Part shown: in pieces, positions 9,332 to 19,305 of the stretch
Numbering within the stretch: position 1 is the first letter of the stretch
Layout of the letters: every line of letters starts with the position of its first letter
Source: CAZNUM01 sp964539305
GTDB taxonomy: Bacteria > Fidelibacterota > Marinisomatia > Marinisomatales > TCS55
Direction of reading: 5' to 3'
NCBI GenBank assembly: GCA_964539305.1
Contig: CAZIIM010000013.1
Span: 1-56,194, forward strand
Length of the DNA: 56,194 nt
Translations under genes and position numbers: made by a program
The notes under the pieces: model-generated
The model's database searches: none
Told to the model about the DNA's origin: nothing
The model's input: only the letters and a program-made list of their open reading frames with translations

Positions 9332-10207
9332 GGTCTGATCACGGAGAACGGGGATATCCTCCATCAGGATAAACAGGTATTGCCCCGGTTTAAGGATCCG
9401 GAAGAATTAATCCGGTTCATTCACCGTTTCTACCTTCAATTAACTAACTCCTTCACCTTAGGAACGGAAACTTCTATCGGGCTGGCATTGCCCGGTCCGG
9501 TGGATATTCAGACCGGAGTTGTCCACCGCTTAACAGCTTTCGGCTGGGAAAAGGTCCCGGTTCGGGATTTTCTGGAGGAGAAACTGGGTGCAAAGGTTGT
9601 AATTGAAAACGATGTCAATGCAGCCACAGTGGCTGAGTATCAGGTTGGTGCCGGCCAGGGAGCCGATTCCTTATTTACGTTCTATCCCGGTACCGGCTTG
9701 GGAGGGGGTTATATTTCCAGGGGTAAGCTGATACGGGGATTGAATGGCACGGCAGGGGAGGTCGGTCACATGGTCGTTCAAATGGATGGTCCTGAGTGCT
9801 CCTGTGGTCAACGGGGTTGTCTGGAGGCGATTGTCAGTAATCGCGGCAGTAAAAATCTGGTGAATCAGTTTAAATCCCGCGGCAAAGATTCTCCCCTGCT
9901 GCAGAAGGAAGACCTGACAGGCGATGATCTGATTCACGCCTGGCGAGAAGCAGATCCGTTGGCGCGAGAAATATTAACCTACCAGGCCCGGACCCTGGGT
10001 ATCGGCGTCGCCAATGTGATCAATATTACAGGTGTGGATCGGGTAATAATCGGGGGAAGAGTGTTTCAACAGTTATGGGATGAATTATTGCCTATCGTGG
10101 AGGAGAGGGCACAGCAGTACTCCATCGGCAATGGGATGAATGGTGTGGTGTTGAGAGTTAACGCCTTGGGGGAGAATGCACCTGCGCTGGGGATGACACT
10201 GCTTTAA
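9332..10207 (+). CDS. ROK-family sugar kinase (glucokinase-like), 5' end lost in gap
   Basis: 291 residues remain; the family is usually 300-320, so only the start and the N-terminal ATP-binding DxGGT motif are missing. Visible features are ALPGPVD, the catalytic ENDVNAATVAEY segment, GTGLGGGYI, and the ROK zinc signature GEVGHM...CSCGQRGCLEAI with CxCGxxGCxE. The zinc motif argues for an active kinase of glucose or a related hexose; no HTH is visible in the remaining part. It would phosphorylate glucose released by the amylases encoded in the window. Its stop overlaps the stop of the convergent esterase gene in a shared TTAA. Confidence 0.82.
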   Translation, partial: GLITENGDILHQDKQVLPRFKDPEELIRFIHRFYLQLTNSFTLGTETSIGLALPGPVDIQTGVVHRLTAFGWEKVPVRDFLEEKLGAKVVIENDVNAATVAEYQVGAGQGADSLFTFYPGTGLGGGYISRGKLIRGLNGTAGEVGHMVVQMDGPECSCGQRGCLEAIVSNRGSKNLVNQFKSRGKDSPLLQKEDLTGDDLIHAWREADPLAREILTYQARTLGIGVANVINITGVDRVIIGGRVFQQLWDELLPIVEERAQQYSIGNGMNGVVLRVNALGENAPALGMTLL

Positions 10208-11337
10208 TATCCAAAGAAGAACAACAAGACATGAGGGGCCTGGTCTGCCCAGGCCTGTTCATTGTGATCGGCTCCCGGGATCAATTTAAACAGGTAGTCG
10301 ACTTCAGGTGTAAACTTCTGCTTCCGGAGGGCGGTATCCATTTGCAGTACGGCCGGTTTCAGATCCGCTTCCAGTCCCTTTGTCCCGTCAAACAGAACAA
10401 TTTTGAGGGCCTTTTTCGGTCCTTGGTAGCGGGAGACCTGTTTTACAATACTGGAATGACTGATTAGAAAAGCAGGTGAAAGACAGGCCACCATGGAGAA
10501 AACCTGGGGATATTCCCAGCCCAGATAAAAAGCAATCAGCCCACCCATGGAAGAGCCCATTACCGCCGTGTGGGGTGGATCCGGCAGTGTCCGATAGGTT
10601 GAATCAATAAACGGTTTTACCGTCTGAACCAGGAATTGACTATATTGACGCCCTTTTAATTCTGGATTGTATTCCGCGTTCCGCTCCGGTGTGTTGTAAA
10701 TCCCCACCATAATGATTTCCTGAATTAACCCATCCTGGATTAACCGGTTGGCGGTCTCATCCAGTTTCCAGTCCTGGCCGGCAAAGGAGGTGGCAGGGTT
10801 GAAAACATTCTGACCGTCGTGCAAATACAAAACAGGATAGTGCCGATTGGTGGAACTGTAGGAGGGTGGAAGCCAAACAATGAGGGTGCGTTCGTTGCCC
10901 AGTTCCGGAGAGAAGAAATGACGATGAAGGTTGACCTTTCCAGTGACGCCGGAAAGGGGCACCGGGGCCTGATCTTTCCAGAAAAGTATCCGATGGAAGA
11001 GGGTAGTATCCGCGGTAAGGGTAACGTGGTAATTAGGAGGAACGGTTGTGTCAGAATCCAAGGCTTCCGTCTCCCAGCTCCCCCGTGTGAATTTATATTC
11101 GATGGTTGTGGGGGCCGGGAAACGTAAAGTCAAGGAAAAGAGGGAATCTTTAACGACCAGAGGAACGGCATTCGGGTTCCAGTTACCCAGAATATCCTGA
11201 TCTCCTGTAATTGTAACCCGGTCCGTCCCGGGGGGTGCTTTGACCTGAAATGTCACTTGAACGGTCTGGGCCTCCAATGCGGCAGTCAGGGCCACCATCA
11301 ATATTAGGGGAAAGAGGTGACGAATGGATTCGAACAT
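10204..11337 (-). CDS. Secreted Fes-like esterase with N-terminal starch-binding-like domain
   Basis: 377 residues. A signal peptide (FPLILMVALTAALEA) is followed by a CBM20-like domain of about 90 residues (VTFQVKAPPGTDRVTITGD..LGNWNP..VPL) and an alpha/beta-hydrolase of the enterochelin-esterase (Fes/YieL) type. The nucleophile elbow is GSSMGG, the oxyanion-side motif LYLHDGQNVF is present, and the catalytic histidine is probably in GADHNE. Fusion to a starch-binding module suggests removal of acyl groups from, or action near, polysaccharide; the substrate is not shown. It lies 123 bp downstream of the 11461-14097 gene but behind a terminator, so it probably has its own promoter. Confidence 0.82.
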   Translation of the reverse strand: MFESIRHLFPLILMVALTAALEAQTVQVTFQVKAPPGTDRVTITGDQDILGNWNPNAVPLVVKDSLFSLTLRFPAPTTIEYKFTRGSWETEALDSDTTVPPNYHVTLTADTTLFHRILFWKDQAPVPLSGVTGKVNLHRHFFSPELGNERTLIVWLPPSYSSTNRHYPVLYLHDGQNVFNPATSFAGQDWKLDETANRLIQDGLIQEIIMVGIYNTPERNAEYNPELKGRQYSQFLVQTVKPFIDSTYRTLPDPPHTAVMGSSMGGLIAFYLGWEYPQVFSMVACLSPAFLISHSSIVKQVSRYQGPKKALKIVLFDGTKGLEADLKPAVLQMDTALRKQKFTPEVDYLFKLIPGADHNEQAWADQAPHVLLFFFGY

Positions 11338-11400
11338 GAATTATTTTAGCATGAGAAATGGTTTTACGACAGGAAAATGATGGTATGCATTCATTCAGGC

Positions 11401-11434
11401 AAAAAAAGGGCCCAGTGTAATACCAGGCCCTTTT
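11401..11434 (-). terminator. Rho-independent terminator after the 11461-14097 gene
   Basis: On the minus strand, AAAGGGCC and GGCCCTTT form a stem around a 13-nt loop, followed by seven T. It begins 27 bp after the stop of the 878-residue gene. Confidence 0.8.
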
Positions 11435-11460
11435 CTTCTCGATAGTGTATCGTTCTTACA

Positions 11461-14097
11461 CTATTTCAGTAAGGTCATTTTCTTCACCTGGTGGAAGTGA
11501 TTTTCGGCTTTCAATTCGTAGAAATAGACACCACTGGGGGCCAGTTTCCCGAATTTATCTCTTCCGTTCCAGGTAGCTTTGTAGGATCCTGGAGCTGCAA
11601 ACCCGTTGTGAACTTTCACCACTTCCTGCCCCGCCAGATTGTACACCGTCAAGGTGACTTCCGAAGCGATTGGAATATTGAATTCAATCGTGGTGGTGGG
11701 GTTGAAGGGGTTCGGGTAGTTATCCGCCAGTTTAAACTGGTCCGGCACACCGCCCAGTTCTTCCACTGCCAGCGTTCCCGGAGCGTGGAGATCGTAGTTC
11801 CAGGCACTGTAACGGTTGGGGTTGATGGACCCGAACTGGGAGTTGACGGTGGGATTGGTGGGATCAATGTTCTCAATATGGTTCAATCCAAAACCGGATT
11901 CATTGTCTTCACCATAAATCCCGAATTTGAACTCCATTCCGATTTCAGTGCTGTTCTTCTGGTATTGAAACTGAACGGTGTAGATCGAATCCCCGGCTGT
12001 TTCGTCACCGTGGGTTCCGTCGTCGTGCATCATTGCCAGAGAGTCTCCTCTCAGGCCGGCACCCCAGGCACCGCGCACGTTCCAGCCGCCAATGGCCGGT
12101 CCATTCATCCAAACGCCCCAGACAAAAATACTGTCTGCGTCTGAGGGGTATAGGGTTCTGCCACCCTGAATTCCTACCAGGGAATCACCGGAGATTAACT
12201 GGTAATAAGCGGGACGCAGGTCGCAGGTCCAGGTTACTAAGAGACTATCATTATCGGCTGCATCTGGGTCAATTTTATTGGCATTCCTGAAGATCGGCAG
12301 ACGGCGACCATGGGTCTGGGAAGCAACATAATCCAGAATGGTTACGTCCGTGCCCCCCATTCCTTTCAGGGAGAACCAGCGACGTTCCTGAAGAGAGACA
12401 TCTTTCCAGGTTGTGTCAAAATTGAAAAAGATTTCACGGTATTCCGTTCCATCAGTAACCCGGTAGTATTGATAGAACATTCCCAGGGAATCGTCAATGG
12501 CGAGACTGTCCGATGGAGCGATGGTGATCTGATAGTCACCCCCGATCCCTGCATTGAGGGTATCCACATGGACTTTATCGGAGGTTTTCCCGTAGCCCCA
12601 TTTCACCAGAAGGATATCCCCGTCGGCCCAACCGTTGCTCTGAATGGCAGCGCCCACATTTGTGCGGAAGGTTAAGGACGGTATTTTTTCAGAGGCTGTG
12701 AAAGGGGTAGGTGATTTATCGTTCCACCATACCCAGTGAATTGTGGTATCCTTAGTAGTGGGATGGAGAATTAAAATTCTGTTTTCATTTCCATCGTAAT
12801 AAGCGCCGTTTAGATTTTCCGTATTGCTCCAGTCGGTGCCAATGGCAAACCGGTACATATGAAGACCACCGGTGGCCCAACTGGCGTTTACTTTATCCAC
12901 TGTATCAACATAACCCTGGGCTAATTTCATGTGGTAACTCCAATAGTCAGAAGTTCCTTCCCGGGTCAGTTTATAGGTACCGGGACTCCAGGAATTGTCA
13001 CTCCCACCCTGGGGGAAATGCCCCACGATTGAGAGAACATCATTGTCAGGGTCAAAATCCGGATTCAAAGCCATGTTGACTCTGAAATAAACATCCACTG
13101 AATCGGTGGGTGTGTAAGGGGGTGTGTCATTATCCGGGCCACGGCCTAAATAATGAAGGGCTAAAGTCGTGTCAGCGGCGGTGGAACCCAAGGTAATATT
13201 AAAATTACCTCCGGCATAATTCGCGCCGGGGAGATCATTTTCCCAGTAACTGGAAATGGTTCCATCCAAATTGGCAATGTGGCCACCAAATTTGTAGTCG
13301 TAGGAAAGACCGTTATCTAGGGCAATGGTGAGTTTCCAGTAATCACCGCCATAGTTCCGGAAGTTCGTGCCGGGACCCCAGGCAGGGTTGGCAATGACAC
13401 CGGTACCAGCCCCAACGGAACCGCCCCGGAGATCCACCATCATACCCAGTTGCCGGGGTGTCAGATCTCGGATGTAAGAGGTGTTCACGGACAAATCAAC
13501 CTTGGTATCGCCGATATAGGAGATTAAATCGTCAAAATACACTCCACCGTGATCGTTGTTGGATTTCTGATAATAACCGATTCCAATATGAACTGAATCT
13601 GCATCCGTAGGAAGATGATAGGCCACCTCCAATGGAATCCATTTGTCGGCTTCGGTGTCAATATTCATGGAGTCAGAATAGACACTTGTTGCCGCACCAC
13701 CGGCGTAGGATGTAATAAATAGGAAAGCTTGGTTCGCACCCCGGATCCGGTCTTCGTTGTAGGTCATGGAAACGCCGGAGAGGGTGACCCATTTCCCGGC
13801 CACACCGGTAAAGGACTGGTAAACGAAAGATTCGTTTTCAGAACCGTTATACTGGCCCCAGAGTTTCAGTCCCCAGTCTCCCCAGTAGGAGGGATACTGG
13901 CGGCTGCTGCCAAACATGATAGCGCCTTTTTCCTCGTAAGCATAACTGCCATAATTGGAGGGGGAAGTAAGCCACACGGCTTTTCCAGCGGCGGTAGTGT
14001 CTTCAAAACCTGCATTCTGCAGGACATTCCCTTCAAAAGCCCAAATAGTGCTGAGCAGCAGGAATGGTAAGTAAAATCTTTTTAGCCCTTGCCTCAT
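11461..14097 (-). CDS. Large secreted multi-domain protein with T9SS sorting domain, probably carbohydrate-binding
   Basis: 878 residues with a strong Shine-Dalgarno (AAGGAG) before ATG 14097 and a signal peptide (LPFLLLSTIWA). Residues 20-195 look like a CBM4/9/22-type jelly roll (NVLQNAGFEDT...AVWLT, VYFDDLI). Several beta domains follow that resemble starch-binding modules of the SusE/SusF or CBM-X25 kind (YWKLTIALDNGLSYDYKFGG; VDVYFRVNMALNPDFDPDNDVLSIVGHFPQGG..SWSPG; YRFAIGTDW). The last 85 residues are a T9SS type A domain (NYPNPFNPTTTIEF...MTLLK). No hydrolase catalytic motif is recognised. Operator site 1 is 42 bp upstream. An alpha-glucan-binding surface protein is inference from domain style and the shared operator. 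Confidence 0.75.
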   Translation of the reverse strand: MRQGLKRFYLPFLLLSTIWAFEGNVLQNAGFEDTTAAGKAVWLTSPSNYGSYAYEEKGAIMFGSSRQYPSYWGDWGLKLWGQYNGSENESFVYQSFTGVAGKWVTLSGVSMTYNEDRIRGANQAFLFITSYAGGAATSVYSDSMNIDTEADKWIPLEVAYHLPTDADSVHIGIGYYQKSNNDHGGVYFDDLISYIGDTKVDLSVNTSYIRDLTPRQLGMMVDLRGGSVGAGTGVIANPAWGPGTNFRNYGGDYWKLTIALDNGLSYDYKFGGHIANLDGTISSYWENDLPGANYAGGNFNITLGSTAADTTLALHYLGRGPDNDTPPYTPTDSVDVYFRVNMALNPDFDPDNDVLSIVGHFPQGGSDNSWSPGTYKLTREGTSDYWSYHMKLAQGYVDTVDKVNASWATGGLHMYRFAIGTDWSNTENLNGAYYDGNENRILILHPTTKDTTIHWVWWNDKSPTPFTASEKIPSLTFRTNVGAAIQSNGWADGDILLVKWGYGKTSDKVHVDTLNAGIGGDYQITIAPSDSLAIDDSLGMFYQYYRVTDGTEYREIFFNFDTTWKDVSLQERRWFSLKGMGGTDVTILDYVASQTHGRRLPIFRNANKIDPDAADNDSLLVTWTCDLRPAYYQLISGDSLVGIQGGRTLYPSDADSIFVWGVWMNGPAIGGWNVRGAWGAGLRGDSLAMMHDDGTHGDETAGDSIYTVQFQYQKNSTEIGMEFKFGIYGEDNESGFGLNHIENIDPTNPTVNSQFGSINPNRYSAWNYDLHAPGTLAVEELGGVPDQFKLADNYPNPFNPTTTIEFNIPIASEVTLTVYNLAGQEVVKVHNGFAAPGSYKATWNGRDKFGKLAPSGVYFYELKAENHFHQVKKMTLLK

Positions 14098-14138
14098 ATT
14101 TTCGTCTCCTTTTCGAAGGTTGGAAGATAGTATTAGGG

Positions 14139-14164
14139 TTAGTCGCTCATTACTGAGTTACTAA
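14139..14164. promoter_or_regulatory. Candidate TrmB-type operator (site 1)
   Basis: 26-bp palindrome: left arm TTAGTCGCTCA, spacer TTAC, right arm TGAGTTACTAA; 9 of 11 positions pair. The right arm is identical to that of site 2. The near edge is 42 bp upstream of ATG 14097. A possible minus-strand promoter (TTGGCA, 15 bp, TATAAC) lies just upstream, so binding would cover the start of transcription. Regulator identity is inferred. Confidence 0.72.
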
Positions 14165-14225
14165 TACCAAGAAGTTATAATTCAAAAGGAATTTTGCCAA
14201 GTAGATTTAACAGAAAATCGATCAC

Positions 14226-15221
14226 TTAAAATTGGATCACCAGCCCCAGGTGGGGAATGAAACCGAATGTGCCGAAATTCTGAACAGCATACTGGATTTG
14301 GATATCAAATCCACCGGCGTAAAACTGGGTCCCGGCGCCAAATGTAATTCCTTCTTCACCGGAAGGATTCCCCAATCCCTTGTAGCCGGTTTGCAGGTAG
14401 AAGCGATCTTTGAAATTCGTTTCCAAACCTAGATTGAGCATTTCGGTATCATCGCTGGGGATGAACGCTTCCACGCTGGCCAGGAGTGTACCGTAGGGCG
14501 TTTGCTTTACCGTAATGGCTGTTCCCACCCGGAAAAACAGGGGCAGGGGCCAGTTATCAGTCTTCAGTTTGGCTACGATGGCTTCATTATGGCCCTGAGC
14601 TTCCGGGTCCAGATCAATTTTACGGTAAAGGTCTTTCCCGTCAATGGTCATGTCAGCTCCAAAGTTGGAGATGGACATGCCGATTTTCACCCGGTCCGTC
14701 AGGGTCCGGTAAAGTAAACCCAGGTCAACCCCGAAGCTGGTGGCGGAAGAGTTGTAAATGTGCTGTGAAATGTATTTACCCGTGAAGCCAAAGGAGAAAC
14801 GATCGGTGAGATTGCGGGCCAGAGAAACACCGAACGCTATGTCGGACGCGGACCAATACTGACCGGTGCCGTGCTGGTGTTCCAGGTCCGTGATTTCGGT
14901 TTCTCCGTAGTTAAGATTGGTGAAATACACTCCCAGGGAATAATCCGGGTTCAATTTCAGCACCGCTGCCATGAGCTGGAGGTTGGTATTGACCAACCAA
15001 TCGGCCTTGGAAAACAGGGCTTCACTTTTTTCCAGGCGGGAAATGCCGCCGGGATTCCAGTAGATAATAGAAGCATCTTCTGCCACCGCCGTAAAAGCAC
15101 CGCCCATTCCCGTGGCCCGGGGACCGACTCCGATACCGAGGAAGGAGGCGGCAGCGGTGCCTACTTTGGTCTGGCCCAGTACCAGCGTCATGAGCAGAAA
15201 TCCGCAAATCAAATGTTTCAT
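14226..15221 (-). CDS. porV: PorV/PorQ-family outer-membrane beta-barrel protein
   Basis: 331 residues. A signal peptide (MKHLICGFLLMTLVLGQ) is followed by the family's N-terminal motif (SFLGIGVGPRATGMGGAFTAVAEDASIIYWNPGG), alternating beta-strand sequence throughout, and a C-terminal aromatic strand (HLGLVIQF). PorV acts in the T9SS as an outer-membrane shuttle that delivers sorting-domain cargo to the attachment machinery. Here the start overlaps the stop of the upstream FnIII-type gene by 4 bp (ATGA), so it is the last gene of the amylase-TonB-FnIII operon and probably a dedicated partner of that surface protein. Whether it is the general PorV or a paralogue specific to this operon cannot be told; the symbol is a family assignment. 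Confidence 0.8.
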   Translation of the reverse strand: MKHLICGFLLMTLVLGQTKVGTAAASFLGIGVGPRATGMGGAFTAVAEDASIIYWNPGGISRLEKSEALFSKADWLVNTNLQLMAAVLKLNPDYSLGVYFTNLNYGETEITDLEHQHGTGQYWSASDIAFGVSLARNLTDRFSFGFTGKYISQHIYNSSATSFGVDLGLLYRTLTDRVKIGMSISNFGADMTIDGKDLYRKIDLDPEAQGHNEAIVAKLKTDNWPLPLFFRVGTAITVKQTPYGTLLASVEAFIPSDDTEMLNLGLETNFKDRFYLQTGYKGLGNPSGEEGITFGAGTQFYAGGFDIQIQYAVQNFGTFGFIPHLGLVIQF

Positions 15222-18200
15222 TTAATCACCGCCAGTTTTCCGGATTTTTTCCCTGCTGTCTTGGATTCGACGATGTAGAAATAAACACCGTAGGAAATAT
15301 CCAGATTCTCCTTGGTTTTTAAGTCCCAGGTTACCGTTCCGGTATGGACGTCCCCGGAGGCTTTTAAGGTTCGGATGTGCTGCCCTCTGGAAGTGAAAAT
15401 GTGTATTTTTGCATCGGGGGGAAGATTTTGAAATTCCACTTTCCGCTCTCCACGACCGCTGGTGATCCCGGGGGGCAGGGGACTTTCGAATTTGGTGGCC
15501 ACGATGTAGGGATTGGGGACGACCCTCACCTCCGACAGTTCTGATTTTGCCAGGGATTGTTCCACCCTGGCCTTGGGGCCGGTGAATTCAAAAATATCGT
15601 CCTGGGAGAAAGGTTTTGAAAAGGAGATGAACAGGGTATCACCGTCAGCAAAATCCAAAACGGTATTTTGCTGATGAGCCTGCCGCAGGGTAAAAGTAAT
15701 GTTCCAGCTGTAGCGGTTTATGCCCGTGGAATCCTTTTCATAAAAATAAATGTAATCAAAGGGATCAATAACCCCCCGGCGGCCAAGGGGGAAATCGAAC
15801 AGGTAAAAAGGAACCTCCACATCGTGGGTCAAATCCCGGATTTTGAAATTTGTTGGTTGTCCCGGAGTTAAATCCTGAAGACTGCGGTAAGATAATCCAA
15901 AGTTGGGATTCTTGGAAAAAATAATGGCATAATCATTAGGCAATCGGGTGGCTTTTAGATCAACGGTTCCGTCAAAATTAATGTCCAGATCTGAAGCGCT
16001 GACAATGAAGAAGTAGGTGGAATCGGGGTCGTTTTTCACCCATGTGCCCGATCCTGTGGTAGTCCACCAGTAGGTTTCATCCGTCCGGGCTTTAATGGAC
16101 CAGTCATTGATAAAATTCAGGCTGAGACCGTTAAAGATTTCAGTATCCCTGTGTTCCGGAACGCTGGGAACCGTATTGCCAGTATTCCATACCGTGTTCT
16201 GCATGTAGGGGCTGCGGTAAATGGGATAGTATTCATATGTAATGGTATGCAGATCATTCCCGAGTTTACCAGATCCAGCTGCCCGGATCCGGCCACGCTT
16301 GTAATCCAATTCATAGTCTTCTGCCGGGATTTCGATCCCCAGGCTGTTTACTAACTTGACGGTACCGGGGANNNNNNNNNNNNNNNNNNNNNNNNNNNNN
16401 NNNNNNNNNNNNNNNNNNNNNNNNNNNNNNNNNNNNNNNNNNNNNNNNNNNNNNNNNNNNNNNNNNNNNNNTCTTCTGCCGGGATTTCGATCCCCAGGCT
16501 GTTTACTAACTTGACGGTACCGGGGATGAGGTGTTGATGCTGGAGTTGGACCCGAAGCGTATCGTTCGGTGTAAACTGTTCCTCGATTGGTACCAGATCC
16601 CTGACGCTGTAATAGGTAGTTATCCGGGCGTATTCTTCATTGTCATACCACTCATAGTTGGGCTCCCCATAATCGGGTTGTCCATTTCCTTCGGTCCCAT
16701 CCGAGTCATTTGTATTCGGTATCCCATCGGAGCCCACGTCATCGGTCAAAATATTCCAATCTTTGTCATTGTCTTCCCCATCATTGGAGGAATCGAGGAA
16801 TTCAATCCGGTACTGGTGTCCCGTCAAGCGGGTTTCGTCCACGACCGCTACGGAGATTGTTCCGGTGCCGGCTCCGGAAAGGTGCTGAATGGAGATGGTA
16901 TCATTCAGGGTATAGCCGGCAGCTTTGGATGTAGGCGTTACAACGGCTGTATTCTGATCCGTAATAATTTCTCCCGTAGGCAGGACGGAAATGAATTTAG
17001 AATTTTCCGCGGGGAAGATATCCTTTTCCTCATCCCCCCGGTCATAAGCTACCAGGGCATAGTAGTAGGTCCGTCCGTTGGAAACATCCTCGTCAATGTA
17101 AGTGTGAACCAGCCCCGAGTCATTTCCCAGGTAATAGGTGTATCCCTTGGTATCCTGGAAGAGGGTGGGAGACGGGTAAAAATAACCTTTAATACCGTCC
17201 TTTTTGTCAAATTGGGCCAGAGTTGAATATCCCTGGATCAGACCGTTGGCATCGGTAATATTACGGACATCATTAAAATTGGGGTCGGTGGCGCGATAAA
17301 TTTTATACCCTTCAAAATCTTCTTCCTTGGTTACCGGGTCCAGGCTTTCTTCCGCAATCCGGTCCCAGTACAGGGTTACTTTCCCATCACCAGCTACCGC
17401 CGTTAGAGTTGGTTTAGTCGGTGGCGGTGGAAAACGGTAATCACTATTGTAAATATCCTGAACCGTCTGTTTATTATTCAACAGGTCTTTCAAATCCTCG
17501 CCATAGACCAGGGCAATGGAAAAACGTTCGGTCTGACCAGCCCGTAGGGGGAAATAACCGGAACCGTAGATGAAGTCTCCATCTTCCCCACCGATTGGTT
17601 TTCCGTTAACGATAGAGGGGGGGACATCAAAGTAGCCCGGCCTCAGCTGTTGCCAGAGTTCTTCATCTTCCTTGGCGGGATAGAGGTTGGCAGGGGAGAA
17701 ATAATTGAAGCTGGTCAGTCCAATCTGGTCGGATTCATCCACGTCGGTACGATCGAAATTGGGCTCTCCCAGGGTAGGAACACCGTCACCTTCTCCAAAA
17801 TCACCTGTTTCAGGGATACCATCGGCACCCACATCATCAAAATCGGGGTTCCAGTCACCATCATTATCAATTCCATCATCGCGCCGCTCATCAATCAGTG
17901 TGTTGAAAATTCCAAATTTGGAAACGTAGTCAATATAGGCCCGGGGATTGATCGTATCGAATAAGACGGTACCATCCGGTTCGATCCGCCGCTGGTTGTA
18001 GTGGAGAAAAAAGTTTTCATCGATTAAACCGTCCAGGTCGTTATCAATTCCATCGTAAGCATTACTATTGGCCACTTCTTTCCCCTGGGCGTCATAGACG
18101 ATATTTCCTTCCACCAACTTTGTTTGTCCCGGATAAATAGTAAAGTCCGCCCCGCGGGTGTGGACGGTGACTGAATCCTGATCCGGGATGGTGAAAACGG

Positions 18201-19305
18201 TGCGGTTGTATTGATCATCAATGAGAACAACCTGGTCCCCGGCCTGAATCAGAACGGAGTCAAAGTCGGATTCCGTAAACAGGGGTGCCGGAGCCAGATC
18301 GGGCGTTAAATTGTAATCCCCGTCATTATCAATACCGTCAAAGGGATTACCAGGGCTTTCCAGAAAGGCATACCCCACCATCCCCACTGGTCCGATCCAT
18401 CGGGGATTCCGGGCAGCACTGTTATCAAAATCACCGGTGTAGGTAATATCCTTCTCGACGTCAAAAAAGGACCAGTCATCGTCGTATTCCTGGGGGCGGT
18501 CATCTGTTCCGGTGACGCCTACGTAAGTGCCTACCAGCATGCCGAAAACAACATTTGTGTAGTCGGTGGTACTGGTGTTGGTTACTTCGTATAACCAGAA
18601 TAAAACATCCTGCGCCAGGAACTGTTGCCATTGCATTCCCCGGACCCGAACTTTCAGACCCAGTCCGTTCCGGGCAGGGTTGCCGGAATCGGGCTTGAAA
18701 GCCACATTGAATTCATTGTACTGGGGGTAATTGAACTCCTCGTCGTTATTGTCATCCATGACGAAATAGCTTTCCTGCTGGATATTCTGCAGATCTTTCC
18801 CGAAAAAACCGTTCCAGGATCCCCGCCAACCGGGATCATCGGGATCGTCGAGTTTGTCAGGCCAGAAGGGCGGCCAGGTGGTTTTGTCGGTGCTCATGGC
18901 AATGCTTTCCTGGTTTTCATTAAAGTAGCCCGCCTGCGGTTCAAATCCCCAGGAACGACCCGTGGGTGATTCTTCAAAGCCGGTGGATGTGGGCCGATTG
19001 GCCGGGGAGATGACGACGGAGTGAAAAATTACCGGGTTTCCGGCAGTGTCCAGGGTTGTTATTTCTGCTCCCACCATGGGACTCACGTCTCCGATATACC
19101 CATTATTGTCATGGAGCCAGGCACCTCGGGGTCCCTTATCACCCGGCTGACCCACCACGCCCCAATTTCCAAAGACCGTCCGTACAAGGTTGCCGTTATG
19201 AATGCCGGTACGGCGGTATTGACGGCCGGAGGGCTGTTGTCCGAATAATGGCACTGACAGGATTATCAGGGCTGCAATCTTCATCCATTTCTTTTTAAAT
19301 ACCAT
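15218..19305 (-). CDS. Giant FnIII / DGIDNDGD-repeat surface protein with T9SS sorting domain, interrupted by an artefactual gap
   Basis: Two open frames (19305 to 16472 and 16316 to 15218) become one continuous frame of about 1310 residues when the 100 N and one copy of the flanking 55-bp duplicate are removed. Order: signal peptide (KIAALIILSVPLFG), a long N-terminal domain, DGIDNDGD-type acidic repeats (DGIDNDGDYNLTPD, DGIDNDLDGLIDE, DGIDNDGDWNPDFDD), FnIII-like domain (TKPTLTAVAGDGKVTLYWD), a further acidic repeat (NDGEDNDKDWNILTDD), and a C-terminal T9SS domain (IHIFTSRGQHIRTL...VYFYIVESK..KLAVIK). It overlaps the TonB receptor gene upstream by 11 bp and the PorV-like gene downstream by 4 bp. 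It is a paralogue of the protein at 1-3317. Role as a surface binding partner of the receptor is inference. Confidence 0.85.
16317..16371. repeat. 55-bp exact duplicate flanking a gap (left copy)
   Basis: Identical to 16472-16526 on the other side of the 100 N. An exact 55-bp match abutting both sides is the signature of two contigs overlapping by one k-mer, not a biological repeat. Confidence 0.93.
16372..16471. other. Assembly gap (100 N), probably of negative length
   Basis: Flanked on both sides by the same 55 bp. Removing the N and one copy (155 bp) restores the reading frame of the FnIII-type gene, so no sequence is likely to be missing. Confidence 0.93.
16472..16526. repeat. 55-bp exact duplicate flanking a gap (right copy)
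   Basis: Partner of 16317-16371; see that entry. Confidence 0.93.

Noticed and set aside
16317..16526. 55-bp direct repeats as a biological element (att site or duplication)
   Set aside because: Each copy abuts an N run, both pairs are exactly 55 bp, and collapsing restores the frame; this is a k-mer overlap.
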